Shown: in pieces, positions 17,663 to 25,985 of the stretch
Layout of the letters: each line of letters starts with the position of its first letter
How positions within the stretch are numbered: the stretch's first letter is position 1
NCBI GenBank assembly: GCA_910584915.1
Contig: CAJUDM010000007.1
Span: 1 to 64,000, forward strand
DNA length: 64,000 nucleotides
Source: an uncultured Lachnospiraceae bacterium
GTDB lineage: Bacteria > Bacillota > Clostridia > Lachnospirales > Lachnospiraceae
Direction: 5' to 3'
Made by a program: the position numbers and the translations under genes
Notes under the pieces: generated by a model
What the model saw: only the letters and a program-made list of their open reading frames with translations
What the model was told of the DNA's origin: nothing
The model's database searches: none

Positions 17663-19042
17663 TTATTTGTTTACCTCGACGCCCAGGCTCTCCTGCGCCG
17701 CGGACCACTTCTCGTTCCACTCGCCCATCACTTCATCCAGAGTTCTCGTACCGTAGAGCGCCGCCTCCAGAATCTCACAGTCGGGATAATCGTTGTTGTT
17801 GATGCCTACTTCGCTCTCGTTGTTCACTTCGTTGAACAGGTCTTCCTCCCCCTCCAAAGGCGGATTGTCAGACAGCAGTTCCACGCCCTCAAAGTCAGCC
17901 AGGGCATCCGGCAGGTCACCGCTCTTGAGCGCCGGGATACTCCCCTCGTCATCGTAGATACTGGACTCCTCGATGAGCCATTTCAGATATACCATCGCCG
18001 CGATCTGGTTGTCCTCCGCCGCCTGATTGTTGATACCGAACGCATAATTTCCGCCTGCGCCCGCGTAGCGCTTTCCGTCCACAGTGATCGGGAACGGCAT
18101 GTAGCCGACGTCATCCGGTGTATCGCCGGCCTCCTTGCACTGCTGTACCGCCCAGGAACCGAGCACCATCGCGCCGATCTCGCCTTTGTTCATCTTGTTT
18201 TTAGAAGATTCCCAGTCGCTGCTGGCAGGGGATTCTTCCACCAGTTTTCTCGCCACCGCCTCGTACATCGTATAGTAGACAGCGTAAGGGCCTGTCATGT
18301 CGTCCTGTTTTGCAAACGGATCCTTCGTGTGAATGATCTCGTTGTTCATGAAATCCGGATTACCGGTCGCCGCGATCCCTATGTAGGCATCCCACGCGCC
18401 CATGGGCCAGCCTGCGGAGAAGTTCGTGTACAGAGGCGCTTCCACATCCGTGTTGTCCTTGATCTTCTGCAGACAGTCGAGGAACTCTTCGGGAGTCGCC
18501 GGAAGCTCCGTGATCCCCGCATCAGCCCAGACCTTCTTATTGTAGAGAACGCCGCTCGCCGTGCCGCCGTTGCAAATGCCGTACACCGTGCCGTCGTAGG
18601 TCTTTTCCGTACAGAAATTGTAGATCGGGTCCAATGTGTCATAGTCGCCAAGCGGTGTGAAGTACATGGAAAGTTCGTTTTTGTTCACGCTGGTGGGGAT
18701 AAAGCACAGATCGCCCCAGTCGCCGTTCGTCAGCCGCAGGTTCAGGGATTCCTCATAATCGGTGATGCCCTCGTACTCCACCGTGATATTCGGGTACAGC
18801 TTCATAAACTCGTCCGCATATCTTTTATATACTGTATCCACGATATCTGTCCTGTTGGTCAGCACTTTGATGGATGCCGTGAGATCCTGATAATCCTCCC
18901 CCACTTTGATCTCATCGATTGTCGGAACATTCTCAGAGGAAGTTACCCCCCCGGTTTCCCCATCAGAGTTTCCGCATGCCGCGAGCATGGACATTGCCAT
19001 GACAGCAGCAAGCCCGAGACTTAAAACTTTTTTCACTTTCAT
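17663..19042 (-). CDS. Sugar-binding lipoprotein of the mannooligosaccharide importer
   Basis: About 459 residues with a lipoprotein signal (lipobox LAAC, Cys near 23) and a family 1 extracellular binding fold; stretches such as GDLCFIPTSVNKNEL and NKGEIGAMVLGSWAVQQ are typical of CUT1 binding proteins. It is the first gene of the long operon and should determine what is imported. The ATG at 19042 is preceded by GGAGG; the in-frame start at 19063 is not. The ligand is inferred as mannooligosaccharide from the downstream GH130 enzymes and epimerase. Confidence 0.9.
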   Translation of the reverse strand: MKVKKVLSLGLAAVMAMSMLAACGNSDGETGGVTSSENVPTIDEIKVGEDYQDLTASIKVLTNRTDIVDTVYKRYADEFMKLYPNITVEYEGITDYEESLNLRLTNGDWGDLCFIPTSVNKNELSMYFTPLGDYDTLDPIYNFCTEKTYDGTVYGICNGGTASGVLYNKKVWADAGITELPATPEEFLDCLQKIKDNTDVEAPLYTNFSAGWPMGAWDAYIGIAATGNPDFMNNEIIHTKDPFAKQDDMTGPYAVYYTMYEAVARKLVEESPASSDWESSKNKMNKGEIGAMVLGSWAVQQCKEAGDTPDDVGYMPFPITVDGKRYAGAGGNYAFGINNQAAEDNQIAAMVYLKWLIEESSIYDDEGSIPALKSGDLPDALADFEGVELLSDNPPLEGEEDLFNEVNNESEVGINNNDYPDCEILEAALYGTRTLDEVMGEWNEKWSAAQESLGVEVNK

Positions 19043-19065
19043 AGTGATTTCCTCCTTTTTCATTT

Positions 19066-19090
19066 AATTAATATTTAAGTTATATTAATT
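19066..19090. promoter_or_regulatory. Perfect inverted repeat at the transcription start, candidate LacI operator
   Basis: Nine-base arms AATTAATAT (19066-19074) and ATATTAATT (19082-19090) are separated by seven bases. The element begins at the -10 and covers the presumed transcription start of the mannan operon, where a repressor would block initiation. The LacI-type gene is directly upstream. The region is very AT-rich, so chance palindromes are more likely than usual. Confidence 0.4.
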
Positions 19091-19116
19091 GTAGAATTAT
19101 TTAATTAATTTTTCAA
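19088..19116 (-). promoter_or_regulatory. Promoter of the mannooligosaccharide operon
   Basis: On the minus strand TTGAAA (19111-19116) and TACAAT (19088-19093) are 17 bases apart. It lies about 45 bases upstream of the binding-protein start and downstream of the lacI terminator, so the operon is independently transcribed. Confidence 0.65.
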
Positions 19117-19254
19117 GTATTTTTTACTTAAAAAATAAAGTATGTGACATATGCAAAATTTTTAATCTAATATTTTAGGCACTTTTTACAAAGATTTTAT
19201 ATTCTCCTGCTCACATAGAGACTTCCGTTTTCTTTCCCATATTAAAATTAATCA

Positions 19255-19299
19255 ACTTAAAAAGGCAGAGCACATGACTTTATCATCATGCTCTGCCTT
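19255..19299 (-). terminator. Rho-independent terminator of the LacI-type gene
   Basis: A stem with AAGGCAGAGC paired to GCTCTGCCTT (19262-19299), extended by an ATGA/TCAT pairing with a small bulge, is followed on the minus strand by TTTTT. It lies 20 bases behind the lacI-type stop. Confidence 0.8.
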
Positions 19300-19318
19300 A
19301 TATCTTTTATCTTTTATC

Positions 19319-20326
19319 CTATTTCGGCTTCCCCACGCTCTCCTTCTCCACGATATGCCCCGAGATGACATCCAGCCCCGTGCCGGACTCAGGATTTTTC
19401 AGCCTTTTCAGCATCTTCTCCAGCGCCACCCGCACCATGGTCTTTGTGTTGACCTCATAGGACGTGATCTTCAGATTGGGAAATCCCGGATACAGGTAAT
19501 TGTCGAAGCCCACCACGGACACATCCTCCGGCACCTTCACCCCCCGCTCCTCCAGCATCAGGATCAGCTTTCCCGCCACCAGGTCGCAGTTGCACACAAA
19601 AACCTGCGGCAGCCGCTCCGGCAGCTCAAACAGAATATCCCCCATCTCGTTCCTGTCCTCGATCAGCCACTCCTCCGGCAGCGGGACGCCGTGCTCCCAG
19701 AGAGCCTTCCGAAAGCCACAGTACCGGTCCATGATGCTGCTGGTCGCCTGGATCGAACCGATATACGCCATCTCCCGGAAGCCCCGCTCAAAAAGATACT
19801 CCGTCATCAGATACATCCCGTAAAAATTGTCCGCGATCACCGAATCATCGGAGAGCTCCTTATCGTAAAAGTCCAGAAAGATCACCGGCATACCCGCCTT
19901 CCCTTTCAGAAACCGGATGTATTCCTTGCTGATCTTTCCCATGACGATCAGCCCCTCCACCGATTCCTCCGACACGATCCGCGGCAGGATAAGCTCCTCC
20001 TCCGCCCCGTGCTTCAGAATCTCCACGGATGTCATACAGTTCTTGTCCACCGCCGTCAGCGCCATCTCCTGATACATCTTCCAGTAAAATGTCGTGTACT
20101 CCGCCAGATACTTCTCCGAGATAATGATGCCGATACTCTTAAGGCTCCGCCCCTTCTCCCGCTTTGCCGCCGCCGTGTTCTGACGATATCCCATCTCATC
20201 CGCCAGACGGACGATCTCGGCGCGCAGCTCATCGCTGACGCCCTTGTGCCCGGACAGAGCGTTGTGTACCGTCACAGTGCTGACTCCGGCGCGCTCCGCG
20301 ATATCCGATAATCTCACTTTCCCCAT
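19319..20326 (-). CDS. LacI-family transcriptional regulator
   Basis: About 335 residues. The N-terminal helix-turn-helix (RLSDIAERAGVSTVTVHNAL) and hinge are followed by a periplasmic-binding-protein-like sensor domain (GIIISEKY, SVVGFDNYLYPGFPNLKITS). I chose the ATG at 20326, which puts the recognition helix at the family's usual place and has an AGGG site; the frame is open to 20362. It lies between the alpha-galactosidase and the mannan operon and probably represses one or both in response to a sugar. It ends in a clear terminator. Confidence 0.9.
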   Translation of the reverse strand: MGKVRLSDIAERAGVSTVTVHNALSGHKGVSDELRAEIVRLADEMGYRQNTAAAKREKGRSLKSIGIIISEKYLAEYTTFYWKMYQEMALTAVDKNCMTSVEILKHGAEEELILPRIVSEESVEGLIVMGKISKEYIRFLKGKAGMPVIFLDFYDKELSDDSVIADNFYGMYLMTEYLFERGFREMAYIGSIQATSSIMDRYCGFRKALWEHGVPLPEEWLIEDRNEMGDILFELPERLPQVFVCNCDLVAGKLILMLEERGVKVPEDVSVVGFDNYLYPGFPNLKITSYEVNTKTMVRVALEKMLKRLKNPESGTGLDVISGHIVEKESVGKPK

Positions 20327-20421
20327 ATTTTCCCTGACCTTTCTGTAACAATCTTCCAGCAATCATCTGGCTCTTATATCTTTTCCTCCCAGCGCCCGCC
20401 AGCGGAGGTATATTTGCCCCT

Positions 20422-22614
20422 TCACGCGTCCTCCCGCACAAAATGGTACAGCCTGCTCACAAAATCCCCCTGCATGGGCTCGATCAGAAATCCCGCATAC
20501 ATCAGCATCTCACCGGAATAAACCTGCTCCGTGCCCTCCAGGCGATACATCGCATCCGCCTCAAACCCCTGCAGATGGAGCTTCCTGCTGTGTTTGTTGG
20601 GCTCCGCCAGCACCTGCACATAGGTTACCAGCACCTCCCGCTTATCCCTGGAAGCCACCGCCCACGCGTCAAACTTATGATTCTCTCTGTAGGAGGCGAT
20701 GCGGTAATAATCCCCCTCCCTGACAAGATCATTGTACTTATGGTACATCTCCGTCTGCCCCTGGATCATCCCCCTGTCCGCCTCAGATATCTTCGTGATG
20801 TCCAGCTCATAGCCGAAACTCCCCGCCAGCGCCACATGCCCCCTCGTCTCAAAGGGCGTGACCCGCCCCACGATATGATTCGGGCAGTCGCTGACATGGG
20901 CTCCCATCGTGGAGAGCGGATAGATCAGCCCCGTGCCCTCCTGAATGATAAGCCGTTCGACCGCATCCGTGTCATCGGAACACCAGATCTGCGGACTGTA
21001 GTAGAGCATGCCCGGATCGAACCTCGCCCCGCCGCCGGAACAGTTCTCCAGGAGCAGCTCCGGGAACTCCGTCACAAGCCGCTCCTGCAGCTCATACAAT
21101 CCCAGCACATACCTGTGGAACAGCTCCTGATGGCGCCCCGCCTCCATGCGGACGCTGCCCATATCGGAGAGCTGCCTGTTCATATCCCACTTCACATAGC
21201 GGATATTGGCGCCGCGCAGAATCTTAGCCACCGCCTCGTACACATAATCCACCACATCCGCCCTGGAGAGATCTAACACATACTGATTCCGGCACATGGT
21301 CCCCTCCCGTCCTTCAATCTTAAACGCCCAGTCGGGATGCGCCCGGTACAGATCGGAATCCGGCGAGATCATCTCCGGCTCAAACCAGATGCCGAACTCC
21401 AGACCGATCCCGTTCACCTCATCCACCAGCTTTTTCAGACCGCCCTTTATCTTCTTCTCGTTGACAAACCAGTCCCCCAGGGAATTGTCGTCAAAATTTC
21501 TCTTTCCGAACCAGCCGTCGTCCATGACCAACATCTCGATCCCGCACTTTTTCGCCTCCCTGGCGATCTGCAGAAGCTTTTCATTGTCGAACTCAAAATA
21601 GGTTGCCTCCCAGTTGTTGATCAGGATCGGACGCTTTCTGTGATTGTAGACGCTGCGGATCATATGTTTTCTGTAGAAATCGTGGAAGCTCCGGCTCATC
21701 TTCCCGAGCCCCTCCCCGGAGTAGGTCAGGATCACCTCCGGCGCCTGGAACGCCTCCCCCGGCGCGAGATCCCAGCTGAACTCCTCCCCGTGGATGCCCA
21801 TCACCATCCTGACGCTGTCATACTGCGTCAGCTCTGTCTGCGCCAGGAAATTGCCGGAATACACGAAGTGCATCGCGTAAACCCTCCCCTGCCTCTGATC
21901 CGTGCCCGGCGTGACGAGCGCCATAAACGGATGCTCCTGATGACTGGACTCCCCCCGCAGGGAAGACACCGCCTGTTTGCCATAGCGCACGACGCCCTTC
22001 TGGATATGCCGCTCCCTCGCCCAGGAACCGCACAGATTGATCATCTCGAAGTCCTCATTGTCCATGTCAAGGCAGGCGCTGAACACCTTCTCCAGCCGCA
22101 GCCCCTCCTGCCCTCCGTTGACGATGCGGACGCTCCTCGCGATCACATCCTCCTTCTCAAAGACAGAGTAGGACAACACCGCCCGCATGCCCAGGATCTG
22201 ATCCTCCAGCACGATCTCCAGAGTCTCCACTTCCCCTTCACTGCCGAAGGAAGCCGGAAGCCCCTCCAGTTTTTTCTTACCCCTATAGATCTCATGGGAC
22301 AGATAAAACAGCTCGCTCCCCATCTGCCCCTTCCCGTTGCGCACATTCAGACAGCTCTCTCTATAATCCCCGATCCCGCCGGTGGGATACTCCATCGGAA
22401 AACTGTCCAGAAAAGAAGACTTCTCCCGCTTGTTCACAGAGGGCGTAAAAGGAATCTCCGCCATCCGCAGCAGATAGTTATCCGCCTCCTTCCAAAGCCT
22501 CTCCCCGTAATAGATATGCCCGACATACCCCTCCGGCGTGACGCCGATCAGATAGGTACTGTTTTTCGTATGTAATTCAAATATTTTTTTCTGCTCCTGA
22601 TAATAGATTGCCAT
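20422..22614 (-). CDS. GH36 alpha-galactosidase
   Basis: About 730 residues, the usual size of cytoplasmic GH36 enzymes. The barrel shows MLVMDDGWFG, IWFEPEMISPDSDLYR, the nucleophile motif KWDMNR (Asp near 475) and the acid/base region CSDDTDA (near 546), with CSGGGARFDPGMLYY between. It would remove alpha-1,6-galactosyl side groups from imported galactomannan fragments, or cut raffinose-type sugars. The ATG at 22614 has an AGGAGAAGG site; the frame is open further upstream to 22701 but lacks one. A strong promoter with a long palindrome lies just upstream. Confidence 0.93.
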   Translation of the reverse strand: MAIYYQEQKKIFELHTKNSTYLIGVTPEGYVGHIYYGERLWKEADNYLLRMAEIPFTPSVNKREKSSFLDSFPMEYPTGGIGDYRESCLNVRNGKGQMGSELFYLSHEIYRGKKKLEGLPASFGSEGEVETLEIVLEDQILGMRAVLSYSVFEKEDVIARSVRIVNGGQEGLRLEKVFSACLDMDNEDFEMINLCGSWARERHIQKGVVRYGKQAVSSLRGESSHQEHPFMALVTPGTDQRQGRVYAMHFVYSGNFLAQTELTQYDSVRMVMGIHGEEFSWDLAPGEAFQAPEVILTYSGEGLGKMSRSFHDFYRKHMIRSVYNHRKRPILINNWEATYFEFDNEKLLQIAREAKKCGIEMLVMDDGWFGKRNFDDNSLGDWFVNEKKIKGGLKKLVDEVNGIGLEFGIWFEPEMISPDSDLYRAHPDWAFKIEGREGTMCRNQYVLDLSRADVVDYVYEAVAKILRGANIRYVKWDMNRQLSDMGSVRMEAGRHQELFHRYVLGLYELQERLVTEFPELLLENCSGGGARFDPGMLYYSPQIWCSDDTDAVERLIIQEGTGLIYPLSTMGAHVSDCPNHIVGRVTPFETRGHVALAGSFGYELDITKISEADRGMIQGQTEMYHKYNDLVREGDYYRIASYRENHKFDAWAVASRDKREVLVTYVQVLAEPNKHSRKLHLQGFEADAMYRLEGTEQVYSGEMLMYAGFLIEPMQGDFVSRLYHFVREDA

Positions 22615-22683
22615 GTTCCTTCTCCTTTGAAAATATATTCGTTTCAATCCAATCCTAACTGTCCGCAAAGACATCCCAAACGC

Positions 22684-22723
22684 ATAATACAAACCAGACA
22701 ATGTCCCATCTGGTTTGTATTAT
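22684..22723. promoter_or_regulatory. Fifteen-base inverted repeat over the alpha-galactosidase promoter
   Basis: Perfect arms ATAATACAAACCAGA (22684-22698) and TCTGGTTTGTATTAT (22709-22723) flank ten bases. One arm contains the -10 box, so the palindrome covers the -10 and the transcription start. That position and symmetry fit an operator. As RNA the hairpin would be incomplete because transcription should start inside the first arm. It could also terminate transcripts arriving from the permease genes, although the T-run behind it is poor. Confidence 0.65.
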
Positions 22724-22747
22724 ACTTAATTTTGCCTAATCAGTCAA
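22719..22747 (-). promoter_or_regulatory. Strong promoter of the alpha-galactosidase gene
   Basis: On the minus strand TTGACT (22742-22747) and TATAAT (22719-22724) are 17 bases apart, which is close to consensus. It is about 105 bases upstream of the GH36 start, giving a leader of roughly 100 bases. Confidence 0.75.
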
Positions 22748-22768
22748 CTTAATTTAATTTATTTTATT

Positions 22769-23590
22769 CTATTTCACCGCACTGTCCACCATACCCTTTA
22801 TAAAGTATTTTTGCAGGAACAGGAAGCAGACAACCACCGGGAAGATCGCCAGAAATGCCGCCGCGGACGCCGCGTTCAAATTGCTCGTCGTCTGGGAAAA
22901 GAAGGACGAGATCGCCAGCGTCACGGTCCGCATCTCCGAGGACTGCAGAATATACAGGGAAAACTGGTAATCGTTCCAACAGTGGATGCCCGTGAGGATC
23001 ACAACGGACGCCGTGACGGACTTCAAATGCGGCAGGATAATATAGAAGAACGCGCGGACCGGCCCGCACCCGTCGATCGCCGCCGCCTCATCCAGCGCCG
23101 TAGGGATCGACGAGATAAAATTCGTGTACAAAAAGATCGCCATGGGCAGCTCAAAAGTCAAAAGCGTCAGGATGATCCCCCAGTATTTGTTGATCCCGCC
23201 GATATCCACCAGCACCGAATACAACGGCACCAGAATGCTGAGCGGCGGCACCATCATAATGCCCAGAATAAAACTTTTTACCCCCCTGTTCAGCCTGCTC
23301 CTGTTTCTCGCGAGAGGATACGCCGCGAGGGAGCTGACCACCACGATCAGAAACACCGCCGCCGCCATAATGAAAAAACTGTGCAGCAATGCGGAGAGGA
23401 TCTCTCCCTGCTCTATCGCGGTGCGGAAATTGTCCAATGTCGGGCTCCCCGGAAATTTCCAGTGGGAACTCAGATCTGTCACCGGCTTGAGAGATATATT
23501 AAACAGTATATAAAAAGGGGACAGATAAACGGCAAATATAACCAGAAGGACCGGCATCCTCCACAGATTCTTTTTTGTCTGCTTATTCAT
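22769..23590 (-). CDS. Sugar ABC transporter permease, MalG type (second importer)
   Basis: About 273 residues with six TM helices and the EAA loop DEAAAIDGCGPVRAFFYIIL. Second permease of the importer tied to the alpha-galactosidase. The ATG at 23590 shares one base with the stop of the upstream permease (TGATG), so translation is coupled; a GTG just before it is nearer to the GGAGG site and is an alternative start. It ends 22 bases before the alpha-galactosidase promoter. Confidence 0.9.
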   Translation of the reverse strand: MNKQTKKNLWRMPVLLVIFAVYLSPFYILFNISLKPVTDLSSHWKFPGSPTLDNFRTAIEQGEILSALLHSFFIMAAAVFLIVVVSSLAAYPLARNRSRLNRGVKSFILGIMMVPPLSILVPLYSVLVDIGGINKYWGIILTLLTFELPMAIFLYTNFISSIPTALDEAAAIDGCGPVRAFFYIILPHLKSVTASVVILTGIHCWNDYQFSLYILQSSEMRTVTLAISSFFSQTTSNLNAASAAAFLAIFPVVVCFLFLQKYFIKGMVDSAVK

Positions 23591-24459
23591 CACAGATCTA
23601 CCTCCTTTTTCTCCAGACATTTCACCACGATATTGCTGAGCACCATGATCAGCACAAAGGACACAAGCCCGATGGCGGACGCGTAGCCTGCGTTTTCGCT
23701 TCCGAAATAAGTGCGGCGCACCAATGTGGAGAGCGAATGCGTATCATACCCCGGCCCCCCGGACGTCAGCGCCATGATAATATCAAACAGCTTCAACCCG
23801 CCGATCAGATTGATCGTGACGGAGGAGGAGATGGCAGGCATCAACAGCGGCAGTGTGATATACCGGAATTCCTGCCCCGGCTTCACGCCGTCGATCGCCG
23901 CCGCCTCATAGTACATATCCGGTATGCCCTGGAGCCCTGCCAGGTATAAAACCATGGAAATACCCACAAACTGCAGCGTGTTTACCATCGTCAGTATGAA
24001 AACCCCTCTCCTGCCGTCCGCCAGCCAGTCCACCGGCGCCCTGCCGAATATGCCGATCAGATCGTTCATCGCCCCGTTGTTGAAGCTGAAGAAGAAATAC
24101 ATGATATACCCCATGATCAGAGGGGCAAGCATGACCGGCAGATATACGATCGTCCTTGTCAGCGACCTCCCCCTGAACTTCTGGTTCAAAAACAGCGCAA
24201 GCGCAAGCCCCAGCAAATTCTGGAGCACCGTGCTCCCCACGCCGTAAATGATCGTATTCAAAAACGCCCGATGCACATTCTGGTCATCAAGCATCCTGAT
24301 ATAATTGTTGATCCCCACCATCTTGTAAGTCTGGGAATACCCGTTCCAGTTTGTAAAGGACAAAAAGATACCTTTCATCAGCGGATATAACACAAAGACT
24401 GAAAACAGGACAATGGCAGGCACATAAAACAGATTCATGATCCCGGCTCTTTTTTTCAT
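23590..24459 (-). CDS. Sugar ABC transporter permease, MalF type (second importer)
   Basis: About 289 residues with six TM helices and the EAA loop YEAAAIDGVKPGQEFRYITL. First permease of the second CUT1 importer. The ATG at 24459 is preceded by GGAAGGTGG; the frame is open to 24489, but that start would lie within a hairpin. It is separated from the binding-protein gene by a terminator-like stem, so it should be made in smaller amounts. No ATPase gene is nearby. Confidence 0.9.
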   Translation of the reverse strand: MKKRAGIMNLFYVPAIVLFSVFVLYPLMKGIFLSFTNWNGYSQTYKMVGINNYIRMLDDQNVHRAFLNTIIYGVGSTVLQNLLGLALALFLNQKFRGRSLTRTIVYLPVMLAPLIMGYIMYFFFSFNNGAMNDLIGIFGRAPVDWLADGRRGVFILTMVNTLQFVGISMVLYLAGLQGIPDMYYEAAAIDGVKPGQEFRYITLPLLMPAISSSVTINLIGGLKLFDIIMALTSGGPGYDTHSLSTLVRRTYFGSENAGYASAIGLVSFVLIMVLSNIVVKCLEKKEVDL

Positions 24460-24479
24460 TCGATCCACCTTCCTTTTTC

Positions 24480-24533
24480 TTACCCGCACCGGGTAAGCTG
24501 ATGAGAAAAGGGGAAGCAGTTTTCTGCTCCCCC
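24480..24533 (-). terminator. Leaky intra-operon terminator plus small hairpin behind the second binding protein
   Basis: A ten-pair stem (24510-24519 with 24524-24533, one G-U pair, loop of four) is followed on the minus strand by TTTTCTC, just behind the binding-protein stop. Right after it lies a perfect seven-pair hairpin, TTACCCG/CGGGTAA (24480-24496). Partial termination here would give more binding protein than permease, a common arrangement in such operons. Confidence 0.7.
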
Positions 24534-24551
24534 TGTACTATGCAGCGATAA

Positions 24552-25874
24552 CTACTCGGCAACATACTTATCGTTAAAGTTCTGCTCCATCGTCTTCGCG
24601 GCGTTCTCCACCGCGCCGTCCTTCTGTGCCAGAATATCAGCCCCCGTGGAACACATCACATCCCACATACCGCTGGGCAGATACTCCCTGTCAAAATAGG
24701 GGAATGCTTCCACATCCGCATACTTGTCGTAGTACTCGCCGATCTTGCCCACATCCGCGCTCACGCCGTTTAAGCCCGCCTTGTTTCCAGCCGCTTCCGC
24801 AAGCCCCTTCAAGACATCCGGCCTTGCCAGATAGTTCAAAAGCTCCGTCGCCTCCGCCTTGACCTTGGAATCCTTCCACACGCCAACCGCGATATCCTCG
24901 CCGGAGATCAGGCTCGGCTTATCGTCCGCGCTCACAGCCGGAACCGGGATCATGCCCATATCCGCGTCCGGGTTGACGCCCAGCGTATCCACGATACCGC
25001 CGTTCCCGTAGAAGGCAAACGCCGCATCCGCCTGCGCCAGCGCCTGAATATCAGAATTGTAGTCCGCCGTCAGGACATCCTCATTGAAGTAGCCTGCTGC
25101 CACCCAGTCCGCCAGCATACCGGAAACCTCCTCCCACACCGCCGTGTCAAAAGTGCCGCCCTTCAACTCGTCCGCATGGCTCTTCGCCTCGTTCGTTATG
25201 TAAAAAGAGGGCGCCGCCCAGTCGAAATACTGACCGATGGTCCAGTTATCCTTGCCGCCGAGATGGATCGGCGTCTTGCCCGCCGCCTTGATCTTGTCAC
25301 ACGCCGCCGCGAAATCATCCCATGTCTGAATCCCGTCCGGATCGACTCCCGCCTCCTCCAGGACTGTCATATTGCAGATGATCCCCGCGATATCCATGTC
25401 CACCGGAAGCACAAACATATTGCCGTCTTTGTCCGTGATGACCGGCCTGATCTGATCGCTGATATCCGCAGCCCACTCCAGATCGTTGACCGTCATCAGG
25501 TAATCGCTGTACCTTGCCACGGACCAGCCGTGGGTTGTGAACACATCCGGCAGCTCATTCGCCGCCATCTTTGTCTTCATCAGCTCCTCATAGCCCTCGC
25601 CGGGCACCTGGAAATCCACCGTGTATCCGGTCTCCTCCTCGAACGCCTCGCAGGCAGCCCGCAAAGCGTCCGCCTTGTTACCCACCGCGTTCGTCAAAAA
25701 CGTGATCGTCGTCCCGTCCCCGCTTTCCGCCGGCGCCGCTCCTCCCTCATCTCCTGCGGCCTCTGCCGCACTCTGTCCTCCTGCCGAATCCCCGTCCTTG
25801 CCGGAGCCGCACGCCGCCAGCGAACATACCATCGCCGCCGAACACAAAAGTACCATCAGTTTCTTCCACTTCAT
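24552..25874 (-). CDS. Sugar-binding lipoprotein of the second importer
   Basis: About 440 residues with a lipoprotein signal (lipobox LAAC, Cys near 22), a glycine/alanine/glutamate-rich linker and a family 1 binding fold (TTITFLTNAVGNKADALRAA, IHLGGKDNWTIGQYF). It precedes two permeases and the alpha-galactosidase, so alpha-galactosides or galactosylated mannooligosaccharides are the likely ligands. The ATG at 25874 follows GGAGG; the in-frame start at 25895 does not. It lies 112 bases behind the response regulator gene and has its own candidate promoter. Confidence 0.9.
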   Translation of the reverse strand: MKWKKLMVLLCSAAMVCSLAACGSGKDGDSAGGQSAAEAAGDEGGAAPAESGDGTTITFLTNAVGNKADALRAACEAFEEETGYTVDFQVPGEGYEELMKTKMAANELPDVFTTHGWSVARYSDYLMTVNDLEWAADISDQIRPVITDKDGNMFVLPVDMDIAGIICNMTVLEEAGVDPDGIQTWDDFAAACDKIKAAGKTPIHLGGKDNWTIGQYFDWAAPSFYITNEAKSHADELKGGTFDTAVWEEVSGMLADWVAAGYFNEDVLTADYNSDIQALAQADAAFAFYGNGGIVDTLGVNPDADMGMIPVPAVSADDKPSLISGEDIAVGVWKDSKVKAEATELLNYLARPDVLKGLAEAAGNKAGLNGVSADVGKIGEYYDKYADVEAFPYFDREYLPSGMWDVMCSTGADILAQKDGAVENAAKTMEQNFNDKYVAE

Positions 25875-25925
25875 AACATCTTTCCTCCTGCTCACTTGAT
25901 ATATCTGTTGTCATCTGATGGTTTT

Positions 25926-25954
25926 ACTATACAGCATCCGTTTTCTTTTTGAAA
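25926..25954 (-). promoter_or_regulatory. Candidate activator-dependent promoter of the second importer
   Basis: A good -10 (TATAGT, 25926-25931) is paired at 17 bases with a poor -35 (TTTCAA, 25949-25954). A weak -35 is what one expects where an AraC-type activator, such as the response regulator encoded next door, recruits RNA polymerase. Confidence 0.4.
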
Positions 25955-25985
25955 TGACACAAATCTCCGATTCAGGTACGGTTTT

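Noticed and set aside
17648..19024. Long open frame on the plus strand opposite the binding protein gene
   Set aside because: It is a shadow of the clear lipoprotein gene, with no start signals of its own.
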